Assembly (NCBI GenBank): GCA_033239525.1
Contig: BSYO01000038.1
Span: forward strand, 9,675,041-9,739,040
Length of the DNA stretch: 64,000 nucleotides
Direction: 5' to 3'
Source of the DNA: Nepenthes gracilis
Taxonomy: Eukaryota > Streptophyta > Magnoliopsida > Caryophyllales > Nepenthaceae
A program made the translations under genes and the position numbers. This document shows positions 48,407 through 62,770 of this stretch, piece by piece; the stretch's first letter is position 1, and the number at the start of each line of letters is the position of its first letter. A model generated the notes under the pieces. It saw only the letters and a program-made list of their open reading frames with translations, was not told the DNA's origin and did not search any database.

Positions 48407-49580
48407 GATGGGTCCATCATCCATGAATCGACTCGAATACCGAGACCCATGATGAAAAGGCAATCCAAAAGTCGCAACTCAGGTGAAAGCCCTCGCAGCC
48501 TAAGGTCCGAGATTACACAGCCTAGGATCACCTGTTGAAGTATGAACCAGCCAAGCAACCCGCCATAAATGGCCCAATTAGGATGGCCCACGATCCTTTT
48601 TCTGTGCGTTGATGAAATATGTCATAACTGGTCAGCACAAATTTGGTAGATATTTTAAAAATATTCACTCGCGATTTGCATGATTTCTACTAAAGTGGCA
48701 ATTGTTATATCACGCACCTCCCATAATCACATTAAAGAAGAAAGGATATCCTCCAATTAGCCACGATTGCCATGACAAGCACCCACGATCGCATAATCGT
48801 TTCAAAAAAGGAAATTGCAATTGATAACCACTCATAATTATCTACACAGCTCAGCAATCTCGTGTGGACAGTGGTTTGCCAACCTTGGTGCCCAACAACT
48901 TAAATATTATAAATATCCGTTTACTCTCACAAACAAAAGGGAGAAGAAAGAGGAAGAAAAAGGTACTACAGACTCTATCCAGGAGGCCCTGCTTAGTTCA
49001 TCTAGGTGGCTTGCCTACTAATCCTTTCATCCAGGAAGCCTACTCTCTATCACAGCAAGCCATCCAGGAGGCATACCTTCCATCTTTGGAGGCTATTTAG
49101 AAGACCTACCTTCTATCTATAGGTCTTTTCTTCCATCTAGGAAGCCAACTCTCTATCCAAGAGGTTGACCTTCTATATCTCTAAGCCGCCCTTTAGTCGG
49201 GCATACCTCGAAGATGCCTTTCTATTGGATGCCTCAAAGACGCCCCTCAATCTAGTGTACCTCTAACAGCCCCTTAGTCGGGTACACCTTTAAGTCACTC
49301 ATCAACTGACTGTACCTCTAAGTTATTCATCAGTTGGGCGCACCTAATCACTCAATTCCCACTACATGCACCAGCGTATTTTCTTACATCATCGCATCTT
49401 TTTATTCTCTTAAAAAGATATCTGATTTAAGCGTCGAAGGATATATTAGGGAGCGAGTCCTGTCAATCCTCTGATCTCTCATTCATTCGTTGTGTTGCGT
49501 AGAGTCCAGGTGCGATAGGTACGAGGAACGAATTGACTCCAATTCAATCTGACACGAAAAATCGAATAGTTTTCTAACAC
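48407..49580 (+). repeat. Ty3/gypsy Tat-lineage-like LTR (family B), plus orientation
   Basis: It opens tgatgggtcca, like 16430. Near the end come gatttaagcgtcg (49430) and ttgtgttgcgtagagtcc (49491), in the same order as in the other copy. Its middle (about 49020-49350) is expanded by short repeats. No internal domains follow, so it is probably a solo LTR. Frames at 48815-49100 lie inside it. Confidence 0.5.
49020..49350 (+). repeat. Short tandem repeats inside the family B LTR
   Basis: First part: units with ccaggagg or aggaagcc and ctatc roughly every 30-36 bp. Second part: cctttagtcgggcatacctc-type units (49190-49340). The boundaries are not exact. Confidence 0.6.
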
Positions 49581-51700
49581 ATACAACAGCTCAAACCTAA
49601 GGACGCATCAGAATTGATTGAATAATCCAGTTATAGTTTGGTCTAAGCAAAAATAATCTCAAATTAAGACATAAAAATAGCACAATTAGCATCTAATCAT
49701 TAGTCACATTTTGTATGTTTTTGTTATCTCTTGAAATAAGAATAAAACATCCACACATATAAGTAGGAGATAACCTCTTTATTCAGCTATTACGGGACTA
49801 TCCACCATCAACATGATTCTAAACGAAGATTTGATCATGCAATTATATTGCAAATGCCAATATAAACTTATAGCAATGCTCTATTAAGTTCCAAGATCGG
49901 ACCTCTTTTTAATCAAAATATCGTCCGTTTCTAGGAATGCAATGGCCATGTTAGTAGTCACATCCCATATAATTGTCACACAAAAGAGGTGTCTTTACAT
50001 GATTTGAGAGGCGCTGCGATGCAGTTGCCATATGAAATTCGTACAACAGCCATCGCAGATATAAATCTCATGGCATCCATCATTTATTATTAAAAAATAA
50101 ATAAATATTTTAAATAAAATAATTAAGGAGTGTCGTTGGATTTACATCTGACGATTGTCGTACGATATCATATGCGCATCATATGGCAAATATGTCATAT
50201 CGCCGTAGATCACGTCTTTAGACACGGGACAATCTACCCACAATATGAGCATGGTTATAATTATAGTGATAGTTCATAATTATCACAAGGATAAGTAATT
50301 CATTATCCTTATCTGATGGCTTTTATATTACAACGTTTAGGAGAGTTAAATTTCAAATTTGGATATGATATTTTTTTTAAAAAAAGGAAATAAGATTATA
50401 TTTTTTTAAAAAGATAAATAGGATCATATTTTTCTTTTATTTGGGATGTTTATTAAAAAAATTAATTATTGAAATTTAAATATTAAATGACATGTTTTTA
50501 AATAGTTAATTTTATTATTTTTTAATATTAAATTTTGTATTTAATATTAATTAATATTATAAAAGATTAAAAGTGACCTATATTAAATGCTTTTTTTATT
50601 TTAAATATTGATAATTATATTTTAATCTAATTATTTTTTAAAAAAAAAAAAGTAAGATCTGACTTCTCCTCTTGTCTCTATAGTGTGCATAATTTATTTT
50701 TATTTATATAATAATAATATTATTATTATTATTAATTTTTTAAAATAATTTTATTTGTTTAATAGTTTTATCATCGTGATATAATAGCTATTTAAGATTC
50801 TATAAAACTTCCTGTTATAAAAGCATTTTTATAAAAGTTATAAAATATAGTTTTATTTAATTATAAGTACTTTTAATGCAAAAATTTTACAAAATTAAAA
50901 TTAATTATAGATCGTAAAAATTATCATGTTATATTATAATTTTATAATATAAAATTTAAAATTTATGACATACCTGATTCATAATTAAAGTTATTTTTTA
51001 ATAATTTGAAATTGCTTTTTTTTTTTTTTGCCATTATCTGTCTTCTATCATGATAATTATAAAATCTTACATGTGAAATTATATAATTTATAATTTTTTT
51101 AAAGGGTTCTTTTTAATTCAAAATAACAGAGAATTAAGAAATTTTACCAATTTTAAATCTAATCAAAAAATCGTCACTCATTATAACAAACAAATAATGA
51201 GTAATTTTATTATTTATAAGACAAAAATATGACAAATTTTTAAATTATAAATGCTATTTTTTTTATCAAAGACTATACATATTAAAAAATATTATTTATA
51301 ATAAAATATAACATAGCTATATAAAATCATGAACTTTAATAATTCTAATAATTTATTAAATATTTACCATATAATGTGAAATAATTCTAACATTCGAATC
51401 TCATATCTCCATTTAATTAAGCTTTACAAAGGGTGTTGCCATATTGATTTTCCTTCTTTTATATAATCTTTATATCTCTTAATTTCAAGTGTCCATATAA
51501 AAATAAATAACAATAATAACCATTTTTTTAATTTTTTTTTAAAAATAATTATAAATTAATTATTTTAAAATAATTAAATTATATTTACAGGTTACATCTT
51601 ATGAAGAGATGCAACCCACCTCGACCGATAACTTGATAGGTCACATCCCTACACATTGATCTTATCAATCTCCATTTAAACTTATACACATCAAATAGTG
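49581..51700. other. Intergenic DNA, mostly very AT-rich
   Basis: Moderate composition to about 50300, then long AT-rich stretches with poly-A/T runs. No gene, repeat family or RNA recognised. Confidence 0.45.
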
Positions 51701-52747
51701 AATATTGTAATACCTTAACCAACATAGTTTGCACATACCAGAATCGACTATCAAAGCCCATTACTCAAATTCGTAAGGACGTTAAATGACAAAATATATT
51801 TACAAGTAACAAATCACACAACAATATAAATCCACGACTTTTATATGAAAACCCTATTCATAATGAAGGAAAAACTACAGAACTTAGCATCGGAAATCAC
51901 TTTATTATAACGTAAGTCTGATTATAACAAATATACCAAAAATACTTTTGAATTTACCACAAAACATAGGCAAACTGAGAAAGTAACTATAAAAGAAAAA
52001 ATAGAATGAAATCATTGATAGAAATATTTAATACAATAACTAAACCAACACTAAAAAAAAATTATGAATATCGAAACTTTGAGTCGATGCCATCAATTGG
52101 AAAAATTGCCCCATCTTCTCCTTTTCTCAGTCAATTCGATGCTTAGGGTGTTTTGAAAATGCTTGCCTTTATCGACACAAAAACAGTGCAAAACACTTGA
52201 AAAACATGTCTAGCATTTGAACGGCAAAACCGACGTTAAAATGCCATGCACTCCCGTGCACACATCAGGCATACATATTTTGTCTACATATGCAAATGTG
52301 TCTATTAGGTGCATATTAACTATGCCATTGAAAACAACTCTTAGCTATAAAGTCATGAATTTCAGCTAACAAGGGAGGATTTGAGTAAGAAAGAGGGGTT
52401 GAGAATAGAAGAATGGGGAGAAAAAGAAGACAAGAAATGGTGATCAGGTCTTATTCGTTTCTGTTGGAGTAGTTGAAGCAACAGCTCTTACTTATTGATC
52501 AGCTCTTCTCTCATGCCAACTGAAGCCATCTTATCTCCTAATGCAAATCACATATTTGCTAACTCGTACGAAATGCTAATCTCTTCAATTTTGCAGCTGG
52601 TTTGGCTGGTTCTTTGTAGTTGTATTATGTAACAAGAGCATTAGCTCAAACAAATCATGTACGAATATTAAGAAAAAAGTCCTACCTAAACTAGATTTGA
52701 AAATCAAAATAAATAATGGATATGAAACTCATAAATGAGTGGCCTTA

Positions 52748-52960
52748 TCAGACTATTTGGCCTCTCCGGCAATCAGCTAGCATCTCATGCCTAATAGCAA
52801 CTTTTCCTCCACCGGAATACAAGAATCCGAATGCGCAAGCTTGAAAAGCTCTTTTCCGTTCCACCAATTTGACTTGAGTACGAGTGCTCCCCTTTGATGT
52901 CTTCTTTGTGGTAAGAACGCTCTTCTTAGCACATTGTGTAGGCATCCTTATTGTGACCAA
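52748..52960 (-). other. Unassigned frame inside Copia element 3
   Basis: A basic 70-codon frame (...KKSVLTTKKTSKGSTRTQ...). I do not recognise it. By position it belongs to the interior just before the 3' LTR and may be non-coding. Confidence 0.2.
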
Positions 52961-53830
52961 ACCTCTAATTTGTCATATTTTCATTGCCTTTGAAAATCGA
53001 AGCCTCTATCAAATACCGACTTAAGTGCTTCCTTTTCTATGCTACCATAGAAGAGTTTCTTATGAGTTTCTATTATCCTTTGATGAACCTCATGCAAAAT
53101 CTTTCATCATCAAACTTGTTTTTTCAAATCAAATTTAATAGAATATACAATGCATTTTGCCCGCCATTCAACATCATTGTTGTCCAATTATTTGTCATCA
53201 AACTTAGTCTCTAATGCCAATGATAGACATAAAAGATATGAAAAAATGTCTTTATAATATTACATGGAGTGAAAATCTACTATCTACCACTCAACTCATA
53301 TTATCGCATATTGGTTTCTCATCTTCTCATCATCAACAATGAGATGATCACCATAGATAGCAGAAAAGATTTGATCACTGGCCCCATGAACCTTCTTCTC
53401 TTGTCATTTCCTACATCATTTCTATTACTTCCACTTGAAATAATTTCGTTTGTTATGACCATTTCTACCACAACAATGAGACTCAATATTTTAATGTTGA
53501 AATTTGGACATGTTGGCTCTTGTCTTTCATCTTGGATGACTTCCCCACTACTTTCTCCAAATTTTGAAAACCAATGCTTTTGGTGGTGAAGACAAAAAGC
53601 CTTAAGTTATTCTCATCATTTATATACTTAAAAAGTGAAATTCTCAATAATCTCTAATATCACAATACTATTAAGAATAGAGTTAATGATAGAGATTTGA
53701 AAGACATTTCAAGAAATCGGTAGAGTGGTCAACAATTATGTGCAAGTAACTCATTAGCAAATATCATGACCATGCTAGGTATTTAATCAACACATCCTTA
53801 TAACTCATTTAGATAGTCACAATAGAGCTT

Positions 53831-55347
53831 CTATAACACCCTAATGCTAAAATATGACAAATGATGTTAGCATTAATTTAATTACGTGTATTGTTGAGAA
53901 TACTTGTATGTTCAAGTGAAAAATTTCATTTGAGAATGGCAGTCAGCACCCAACCCATGCCTGAGTGGCATTTAGGCATGAATAGCAGTATCGAAATGCC
54001 TAAGGGACACAAGAAGGAAAGTTTGTGCGTGCATAGCAATAGGATTTACGCCTCATGCGCAAGTTGGGCATTCATGTGCTAGTTAGTAATAGTCGGTGTG
54101 CACCTAATGTTATGTGTCAATGACACATGTGCACTGATAGTTTAATAGCCTCACACCTAATGAGTATACGACTAGCACTATCATACCAATCTATATGTTT
54201 AAAGGTTCTCGACTGATTTTTGAGTCATTTTTTTTTTTGGAGATTTTTAATAGGAAAGAGAAAGAGAAGAGAAGAATAGTGAAAAAGAAAGGAAATTTAG
54301 TAAATTCGACTTAATAAATGTACATCTAAGTATTTTTATTCATTTATTGTTTAAATTTTTTAAATATTCCTTTTAACTCGTGTCTAAATTTATACGCATG
54401 TAGTCCTTCATTGTTTTTGTTAACTTTGATTTGCATGTACGTTGCTTTTATTTATATTTTATAAAATTTTAAAGGTCTATACCTAATTTTATAAAATTGT
54501 CAAAAAATTTTAAAATTTATGGGTATACTATCGTGTCCTCCTTGTGCAAGAATTGGATAAAAAATTCTACAAGTAAGTTTGTTATTTATTTTTCAAAGTT
54601 AAAAATCTATCCATTTATATAGAGTCTTTCTTTATCAAAATAAAACCATTATAAAGAATTAAAAAAATATATTTAAATATATCTTAGTATATTAATTTAT
54701 AAATGTATATCATTACCTAACAACTATAATCAGAAAAATATCATTTATCCCTATTTATAAAATATAGTATGTAGTCAAGTTACCCATTAGTGTTGAATAA
54801 CGGTGCACGATACAAACCATGGATAAAAATCTTTAGTCTGACCTTTATTATTCGATCATACTAGATGAGATTATCATTAGCTATTGGTTCTCACTCTTTG
54901 AAATTTTGCATATGATTATTGCTATCATCATTCTCACATTTTTGTAAAGCATATCCAAGCACACAAATTATATACTTTGCTAAGTGTTAAACTCACTTTT
55001 ATTATATTTTGTCACTTTTCAGACTAACAGGCATGAATCATTTATAGGTTTTAGATGGGATAAAATGCTTAAAAAATTAACTCAGAAGTAGTCTTATTTG
55101 TACTTTTTGATTGTAATATGATTTTGGATACAATTGGATTATATTAACGTCGGCATGGGTCATGTTTGGAATATTTCATGTGTGGCCGATGGGCCATCAG
55201 TCGCAACTTGTATGAGGATAATGTTGAGCTATAGTTGTGGACGATTTCTCCATCATATTTTGTTAAGATTGAGCATAAACTTAATCTGGGGCCAATCTAA
55301 GCGAGCTTTGGTAGCATCCGGGGATATTGTACATATACATATTTGGA
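53831..55347 (+). repeat. Family A LTR copy inserted in the gag of Copia element 3
   Basis: In opposite orientation to its host. It starts near ctataacaccctaatgc. Then follow catgcctgag/gcatgaat words (53950-54150), a GA-rich leader at 54250-54300, and the tatactttgctaagtgttaaactc block at 54970 that matches the reverse complement of about 8060. The host gag reads up to it on both sides. No clear target duplication was found by eye. Confidence 0.6.
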
Positions 55348-56640
55348 TTATCTAATGATTGGTGTAGAGTCGCAGCCTAATATATCTACAAACTTATTCA
55401 TATTTAAATGCACATTTCTATTTGGATTTAGATACCAGCCTTTAAGTAACAAACATAAAAAATATAGTATTTTTACAGACAACATAACCTTCATCTTAGT
55501 CATCCAAATATCAAAGTTCATACAATCTAAGTAAATTATTTTATTTAAACCCTCCATTAATTTAAACAAATATAGACAAAAGCTACCCAAAATCTCTAAT
55601 ACCATGTGCTGGGATTGGTCTACCAAAACCTTATTATATAAAATTGAGAAAAAATTTCTACCATGATTAATTATCATACCCGTTGTTTGAATTTTTAAGA
55701 AGGATAGATGATAACATACATCACAAGTAATAAATTGAAAAATAAAATAAAAATACAAATTTTATACGAAAACCCTTTTAGAACGAATGAAAAAGCCACA
55801 AAAATTAGAATTCGAATTCTCTTCATTATAATGGAAGCATGGTCATTAAAAAAAAAACCCACCAAAAACACCTTAGGATTTACAATAAAGTTTGGCAAAC
55901 CAAGCAAGGAATTACAAGAAAATAAATTGGATGAAATCATCGATAAAAAAGTTTTATACAACTACTCAAATACATACCTAATAAAATGAAAATGGAATGT
56001 AGCTAAACATCCACGATTAGCAAAATCTCCTCACTCTATTCTATTTTCTCTCTTAGTTTGGCTCTCAGAGTGTTTTTAAAAATGAACTCACATTAACTAT
56101 CCCAAATAAAGCAAAACACTTAAAAACATGTTTACGTTCTGAACACCAAAAGAAAACATCCCAAAAACTACCCTAACACACATGTGCAAGTCATGCACGT
56201 ATCAGGTGTGACCAATCTTTTCAATACATACACACGTATCTTTATGCACACATCATGTGTAGACGTTCTGTCCATTCAAATACATGCATCTATCAGACAT
56301 GTATAAGATGTTATACGCCTATGCCACTAAACACGGCCTTTGCTTGAGTGAACATTCACATAAACATTGAGTGAAATTTTTCACGTGTGCTAAGGTCAAA
56401 AATCAACAAGAATAGTAGATGTGAGATTTACATTTGAATAAGAAACTCTGCATACACAAACATCCATCCTAAGTGGAACAACACATATTTCAAGAGTTTA
56501 AAAATACAAGCAACTGTTTAAAGGAGCGCAAATGAAAGTAAATTGGTAATCCAAGTAGATTGGTTATCATCCTTTTTAATTTTTATTTTTAAAATTTTTT
56601 TTTGGATAAGATAGCTCTATGGGATAATCAATGTAAAATA

Positions 56641-59600
56641 TGTTGGGATAGAACACTTCTTTATGAATCCCTTTCCATTATATATATTTACATATTTTTA
56701 TTTGTTAGCCGGCTATATAAAGTTTCATGAAAGGTTTAGATGACTCATACTTGAGTGAAAGAGTCTCTTTGGTAAGAGACTTGAGCGTTACCTGATCCAT
56801 ACACAATTGGATGCATGTGTGAGAATAGCAGAAGCCTCATGCTCGATAGGTGCTCATGAGGGCACCTATATGCTAATAGCAATATAGGCATACTAGAGTG
56901 GCATTTGTGCACCAATACCAGCAGTACTTAGATCATTTGCACGCTTAATGTGCTCCTGTCCTGCACTTGTGTGTCGATGCCCAACATAAAACCCCTACAC
57001 TATTTCTAGTGCATTTATCGTGAGATCTTTTGGTACTTTGGGTAGCCAACTAAAGAAAGAAAAAGATAAAAGGAAAATATTTTTGTTAACCGTTTAGATT
57101 ATAAATCTTTTTTTTTTAATTTTATCATTCTTAAATATGTTATTTTATCTGTTATTCTTGGACATTTAGTAGTGGTTCTCCTATATTTTTTTTCCTTTAT
57201 GATTGTACTCATCATAGTTTTGGGGGTTTGCATATCCAATCTAATAATCATAATTGACATTATACAAACCTGAGGCTCCATTGCTCTTATCTTTCATTTT
57301 AAAGGGTTCATGTAAGAAATTATTATCTTTTACTTATACTCGTTATCATGGTTATTATTGTGAGCATAGGTGGATTGATATTATGCCTTCTCATAAGTTC
57401 AACCAACGGGTTCAAATTTTCAATTTATGCAAAGAGTTGTTATCTACTTAGTTGTGAAGTTTGGTGTCCATGGCCAAATAAGTGGTACCAAAGTGTTATG
57501 TTGCTTGCCTGTTGTTGGTTGAATTGATGGAAGGTGTTAATAAAATAATTTGTTTCGATAACATGAACTTTGACATATGAAAGAACAAGATGACCGATCT
57601 TTTATTCTTTAAGACATTTCACATTTCGGAGTTTGCTGTACAAAAGTTGGAGTCTAAATCCGACAAGGATTGAGATCTTAAATATGAACAAGTTTCAGAC
57701 TATATCTAATAATTAGCAGATGACAATGACTACAATCATATCCAAAACGAGAAGCATGCAAGGGCACTTAGGAGAAGTTCTAAGAACTTTATGTTTCGAA
57801 AATCGATAATAATAAATTATATCACTTGATGAAATTGATAAAAATGAAATATCGAGAATGGATTTCCCTAGTCGACCAAACGAGTTTAAAGATATTATTG
57901 ATCAATTGTGTGGTGTCAATAAAAAATTTGATAGTGAATTGCTTGACTTGTGGTTGTTGACCACTCTACCACATTCTTAGAAGGTTCTTCAAATTTTTAT
58001 TGCTAACTACACTCCTAAAAATGTAGTGGCCTTGGAGGTAGCCAAAAGTGCAATCTTTAGTGAGGAGATGAGGAGGATATCTTAAGGCTTTACCTCGCAT
58101 CTTGAAGTGTCAATCTTGAAGTCATGGGAAAGAGGCAAGGAAACGTTCAAAGTCAGGTGAGAAAAGCCAAAGCAAATTAAGATTGAGGTACCAAAATCTC
58201 GAGTATCATCATTGTGGGAAGAAAAGCCATACCAAAATATCATTGCTACAAGTGAAAATAAGAGAATGGAGAAGGTAATGACAAGGAAAATTAACAAGAC
58301 TTGTGATGAATATAGGAATCTTCTAATTGTTTGTAAAGAGGTTGTCAACAATCATGAGACAAGTTCGGTGATTGATGGTGTTGCATCACTTCTTGTGATG
58401 TTATAGAGACAATTCTTCGTGTCTTACACGCTCGAGGATTTTAAGACAAAAAGATGGGCAACAATAACTTGTCATGAATTGTGGGACATAGTGATGTATT
58501 TTCGACCACTTGTTCTAACACTAAATTAACTTCCAAATACCTTTGACACCGTTTAAAAATATGGTTCAATCTCATAACGTTCAAAAAACATGATGAAGAT
58601 TATTACAATACCTTTTATGAGAACTTATGAAAGTTCACTATAAGGTCTCTAGTAATGGTACATGATAAAAAAAAATTGACTTTATGTGTGTTATAAGCTT
58701 TGATTTTTAATGATGATGTAAACATAGCTAACAAAGGTAAATTCTCTGAAGTATAGTACAAAAGGCTCAATCACATGAATGAGAAAGAGTTGAATTACAT
58801 TGCAAAGAAAAGCTTTCTTGTAGGAGTTAAAAAATGTTAAATTGAAGACTTGCCCTAACAATATGATTGAGAAGCACAGTAGTGTTTCCTTATATGGAAA
58901 TTCGTCTATAGAGAAGGCAGGGTTTTTTGAGCTTGTACATAGACATATGCAGCCCATTGAAAGTAAAAACTCTTGATGGTGTACTTTATTACCTACATTA
59001 ACAATTGTTTAAACAATTATGGGTATATTCGCTAAATAAAAGGAACAAATTTCATGCGTTGATCGAAAGGCAAACATGGAAGAGGTTAAAAAGCATCTAT
59101 AACGACAATTGATGAAATTACCTTGGGTCCTTTAGTACATATTGTTGCACACAAAGAATTTGACTACAATAAACTTTGCCCAATATACTGCAATTGAACG
59201 GAGTGGTCAAAAGAATGAACCAAACCTTAATTGAGGGAGTGTGATATGTTCTATCAGAGACGAAGTTGCCCGGTATCCTTTGGGGGGAAGCTTTAAATGT
59301 CATGTCTTACATTATTAATCTTCCGTGAAGCATTCCATTGAACGGGGATGTTTACAACAAGGAGTGGCTTAAGAAGAAGGTCACTTATAATCATTTGAGG
59401 ATGTTCAAATACAAAGCATACATTCATATCCTAATAGATGAGAGGACCAAGCTTGATATTTGCAAGGTTAAGAAGGTTGCTCCTTACGACAATGATTGCC
59501 TTATGTGACATTAACCAGACACTAACAACCCCGATGCCTATAGAAATTGAGGACTGTGAAGATGTGAACAATACTCCTACCCATGAGGAGGTAGAAAATG

Positions 59601-61340
59601 AGCATGTTAACGCTCATTATGATATTCATGGTGACATATACGAGCCTACACCAGCCTTACCCTATAAAAGATCAACATCTTCCACTCTCCTATCAGTTAA
59701 TGAGTATGTGTTTTTTATTGATAGTGTTGAGCTGGAATGTTTTAATAAAGTAATGGAGGATGAGTACAAAATGAAGCTGATAAATGCTATGTAAGATGAG
59801 ATGTCGTCGTTGTATAAGAATCACACATTTGAGGTAATGAAGTCCTATAAGGAAAAGCGGATACTCAATAACAAATTGGTGTATTGATTGATGTATGAAT
59901 ACAACAATCCATAACCAAAGTACAAAGCAATGTTGGTTATAAAAGGTTTCAATTAAGATTTCAAGGAGATCTTCTCTCCCATGATGAAGATGTACTTTAT
60001 TTGTGTTGTACACAGTTTGGTTGCATGCCTTGATCTAAAGGTGAAAAAACTTGATGTGTGAACAGGGTTCCTCCATGGCAACTTGGAAGAAGAGAACTAC
60101 ATAGTGTAACCGGTAGGATTTAATGTTGAGTGGAAGGAATGCATGGTGTGTCATTTGAAGAATAGTTTCTACAGCCTCAAGCAAGCCCCAAGTTAATGGT
60201 GGGAGTTTGAATCCATCATGGTAGAGCAAAGCTACCAAAAGACAATTTCAGACCATTACATTTTTGTGTAAAGATTTTTTGATTGAGACTTTGTAATCCT
60301 CTTATTCTATGTAAAAGACATGCTCATTTGTAGGATCAACATATCCCAATTCAATGAGTTAAATAAGCAACTAAGTCTTTTGCAATGAAATACTTGAGAT
60401 CGGCAAAGCAAATTTTTGGCATGAGAATTTTTCATGATTAGAAGAGAAAAAAGTTATAGATGTCCCAAGAGAATTATATCAAAAAAATATTTTAATGCTT
60501 CAATTTGGAGAACTCTAATCCACTTGGGATTCCACTCACCAATTACTTCAAGTTATGCATTTGGCAAAGTCCTAATATGAAGGAAAAGAAAGCTAAAATG
60601 AGTAAGGCCTCTTATGTTTCGGCAGTTGGTAGTTTAAGTATGTACAATGCCAAATATAGTTCATACGATGGGAGCAGTTAGTCAATTCCTTTCCAATTCA
60701 AGGATGGAACATTAGTTTCCAGTGAAATAGATTCTTAGATACCTTTTGAGAACTTCTAAAGTACATTTGTGATTTTGCAACGACAAGCATGCTTTTGTTG
60801 AATTTACTAGTGCCGACATGGCGGTTGATATGAACTCTAAAAAGCCTATTTTAGGGTATTTGATTGCATTTGTGAGAGAAACTGTATCTTTAAAATGAAC
60901 GTTGTAAAAGTATGTTGAACTCTCTACAACAAAGAGTTCATCACAGTAACCAAAGCGAATAAAAAGATGATTTGGATGAAGAAGTTTATCTATAAGATCG
61001 GCTTCAAGGAAGAGCGATACGTGTTGTTTTATGATAATGAAAACATAATTGATTTTTTACAGGAACTCTTCATTTCATTCTCATTTTAAACATATTGATA
61101 TAAAATATCATTGGGTGTGAAATATATTTGATTTGGAGTTATTAACGTTAAATAATATCATAACAAATGATAATGGATTAGACATGTTGACAAAAACAAT
61201 GCACAAAGGGAAGCTTAATATGTTCCAAGATATGGTTGAAATGGTGATAGCTCCTACAAGATTATAAGAGGAAGTTTGTTTAGATGGTCACACCTTTTGA
61301 GTCCCTTGCCATTATACATATTTACATTCTTTGATTTGTT
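56641..61340 (+). mobile_element. Decayed Copia retrotransposon (element 2)
   Basis: The 5' LTR (56641 to about 57476) starts TGTTGGGATAG. A second LTR start occurs at 61277 with shared wording (cccttgccattatacatatttacat versus ccctttccattatatatattta) but is lost after about 61340, so the 3' LTR is truncated or rearranged. A primer-binding-like tggtaccaaagtg is at 57483, and a purine-rich aagaggaag just precedes the 3' LTR. The interior follows Copia order but has many stops. Confidence 0.8.
57530..61250 (+). pseudogene. Copia element 2 gag-pol, disrupted
   Basis: Gag: NKIICFDNMNFDI (57541) and KNKMTDLLFFKTFHISEFAVQ, aligned with the gag of element 1. A partial knuckle YHHCGKKSH (58207). Pol: a frame at 59438-59794 ends with SVNEYVFF...ECFNKVMEDEYK, corresponding to the linker before RT. 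RT: GFLHGNLEEENYIV (60067) and FYVKDMLI (60306), where YVDD has become YVKD. RNase H: FTSADMAVDMNSKKPILGYL (60800). Stops and frameshifts occur throughout. It is related to element 1 but clearly a distinct, older insertion. Confidence 0.75.
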
Positions 61341-62030
61341 AACGATGAATATCCAACAGAAGGGTGTTAGCTTGAAAACCCCCTAGCTCTGGCTTTATTT
61401 TAACCCCTAGCTATAGCTTTATTATTGTACAATCCAGTGGGGACAAGGGTCCCAAAACTCACAAATTGATAGAAAATTGAACTATATAACTGGAAATGTG
61501 AAAATTACACTAAACAAGAGTGACATGAGAGAACTAAATTGATAGAAACATCTTATACACAACTAAAATTTTAAGAATTGAATCATATCCGAACAAAAAC
61601 ATTGCGGGAATTCAACAATTTCCACTTGCTTTCTTTTTTCCCCCCTCTGTTGTCTTTTTCTCAAAAAACAGAAGCAAAAGTAACTTAAAAACCATGCAAA
61701 ACTACATAATTGTACTCAAACTATGTATATATATTGGAAAATTCCAATGATTGTGATATATTATTTTGAAAAATGTTTGGAAGCACCTTTTAAATACCCT
61801 CAAATGATATGACAATTCATCCATTCTATCACTACCAAACCCATACGATAATGGATAAAAGGATTAGACAATAAGTCAAAATGAATATTTGTAATATATT
61901 GTAATAAAATATCTAGAGAGTGACCCTACTATATTGTAATATATAATCATTATTTAAAATATGGCTACTTTTTTTTTTTACTTCTTAGCAACTTAAATTG
62001 TAACAATCCCTTGATTTGAATGTATTTATT
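61341..62030. other. Intergenic DNA after Copia element 2
   Basis: No recognised feature. A short duplicated phrase cccctagct...tggctttatt / cccctagctatagctttatt lies at 61382-61425. Confidence 0.4.
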
Positions 62031-62770
62031 GAACTCGTGACCCAAGAGAAGACATTAATGAAAATAATTAATTAGCTGATTATTACAAACGAGTATAGAT
62101 TAACTTTATGAGGGGGCTGATCGAGACAGAATGGCGGGATAATCGGATAGGTATTTTGATAATTATTTTATCACAACTAATAATTATTTTTTATACCTTA
62201 GGATAATAATTGAGACTTACTATGATATTAATATGTGCTATGCACTTATATGGGTATAATCAATAAAAAAACTAATTAATAAATAATTAAAATACAAATA
62301 TAATCATAATTATAGTGTCAATGTCCTAAATAGCCTCACCCCATTTTGGTTGCCCTCACCCATACATCCATACATGATGATCTCTTATAATTAATCTAAC
62401 CAACAAATAAAAAGTAAAAAAAAATAATTAGAAGAAATTAAGTGTGGTGCTTGATTCATCTCCTAGCCACCTACCTTTGAGTGTTTTCATACCTTCATCA
62501 ACATTCTATTTAAGTAGAGAACCCCTTTCATTCATTGTTGCCAAGTCATTTTAAGTGCTAGAAAAACAAGAGAGTTAACCATGAGAGGTTGAAGGAGAAA
62601 GAAAGATACTTTGGATGGGCTTTCTTTCTCTTGCCTTGGACAAATCTTTTGGGGTGAATTCGTACTTTATTCGAAGAGTAATAGTGGTTGTAGTTTCTAT
62701 TTATTGATCCACTATCTTCATGAGTTCCAAGGCAATTGAAATTACTATCGTTATTAAACATTCTAATCCT
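62030..62770 (+). repeat. Possible LTR-like block
   Basis: A ctatttaagtagagaacccc word at 62507 looks like a TATA region followed by a leader. Composition shifts around it and purine-rich stretches occur at 62590. No partner or termini were established. Confidence 0.3.

Larger units (their letters stand above)
51720..56460 (-). mobile_element. Decayed Copia retrotransposon (element 3), split by an LTR insertion
   Basis: On the minus strand two related LTR-like blocks (55700-56460 and 51780-52440) bracket gag remnants. Shared LTR wording includes ttatatgaaaacccta/ttttatacgaaaaccctt and gcaaaacacttgaaaaacatg/gcaaaacacttaaaaacatg. A primer-binding-like site tggtattagagat lies at 55604-55592. 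Gag starts MEGLNKIIYLDCMNFDIW at about 55570, is interrupted near 55348, and resumes at 53830 with LNE and TTLP-like pieces (to 53600). A CCHC-like HHCG-x-NGHNKR-type knuckle (about 53480-53440) and a decayed protease start (about 53290-53240) follow. No integrase, RT or RNase H was found, so the pol part is largely deleted. Confidence 0.65.
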
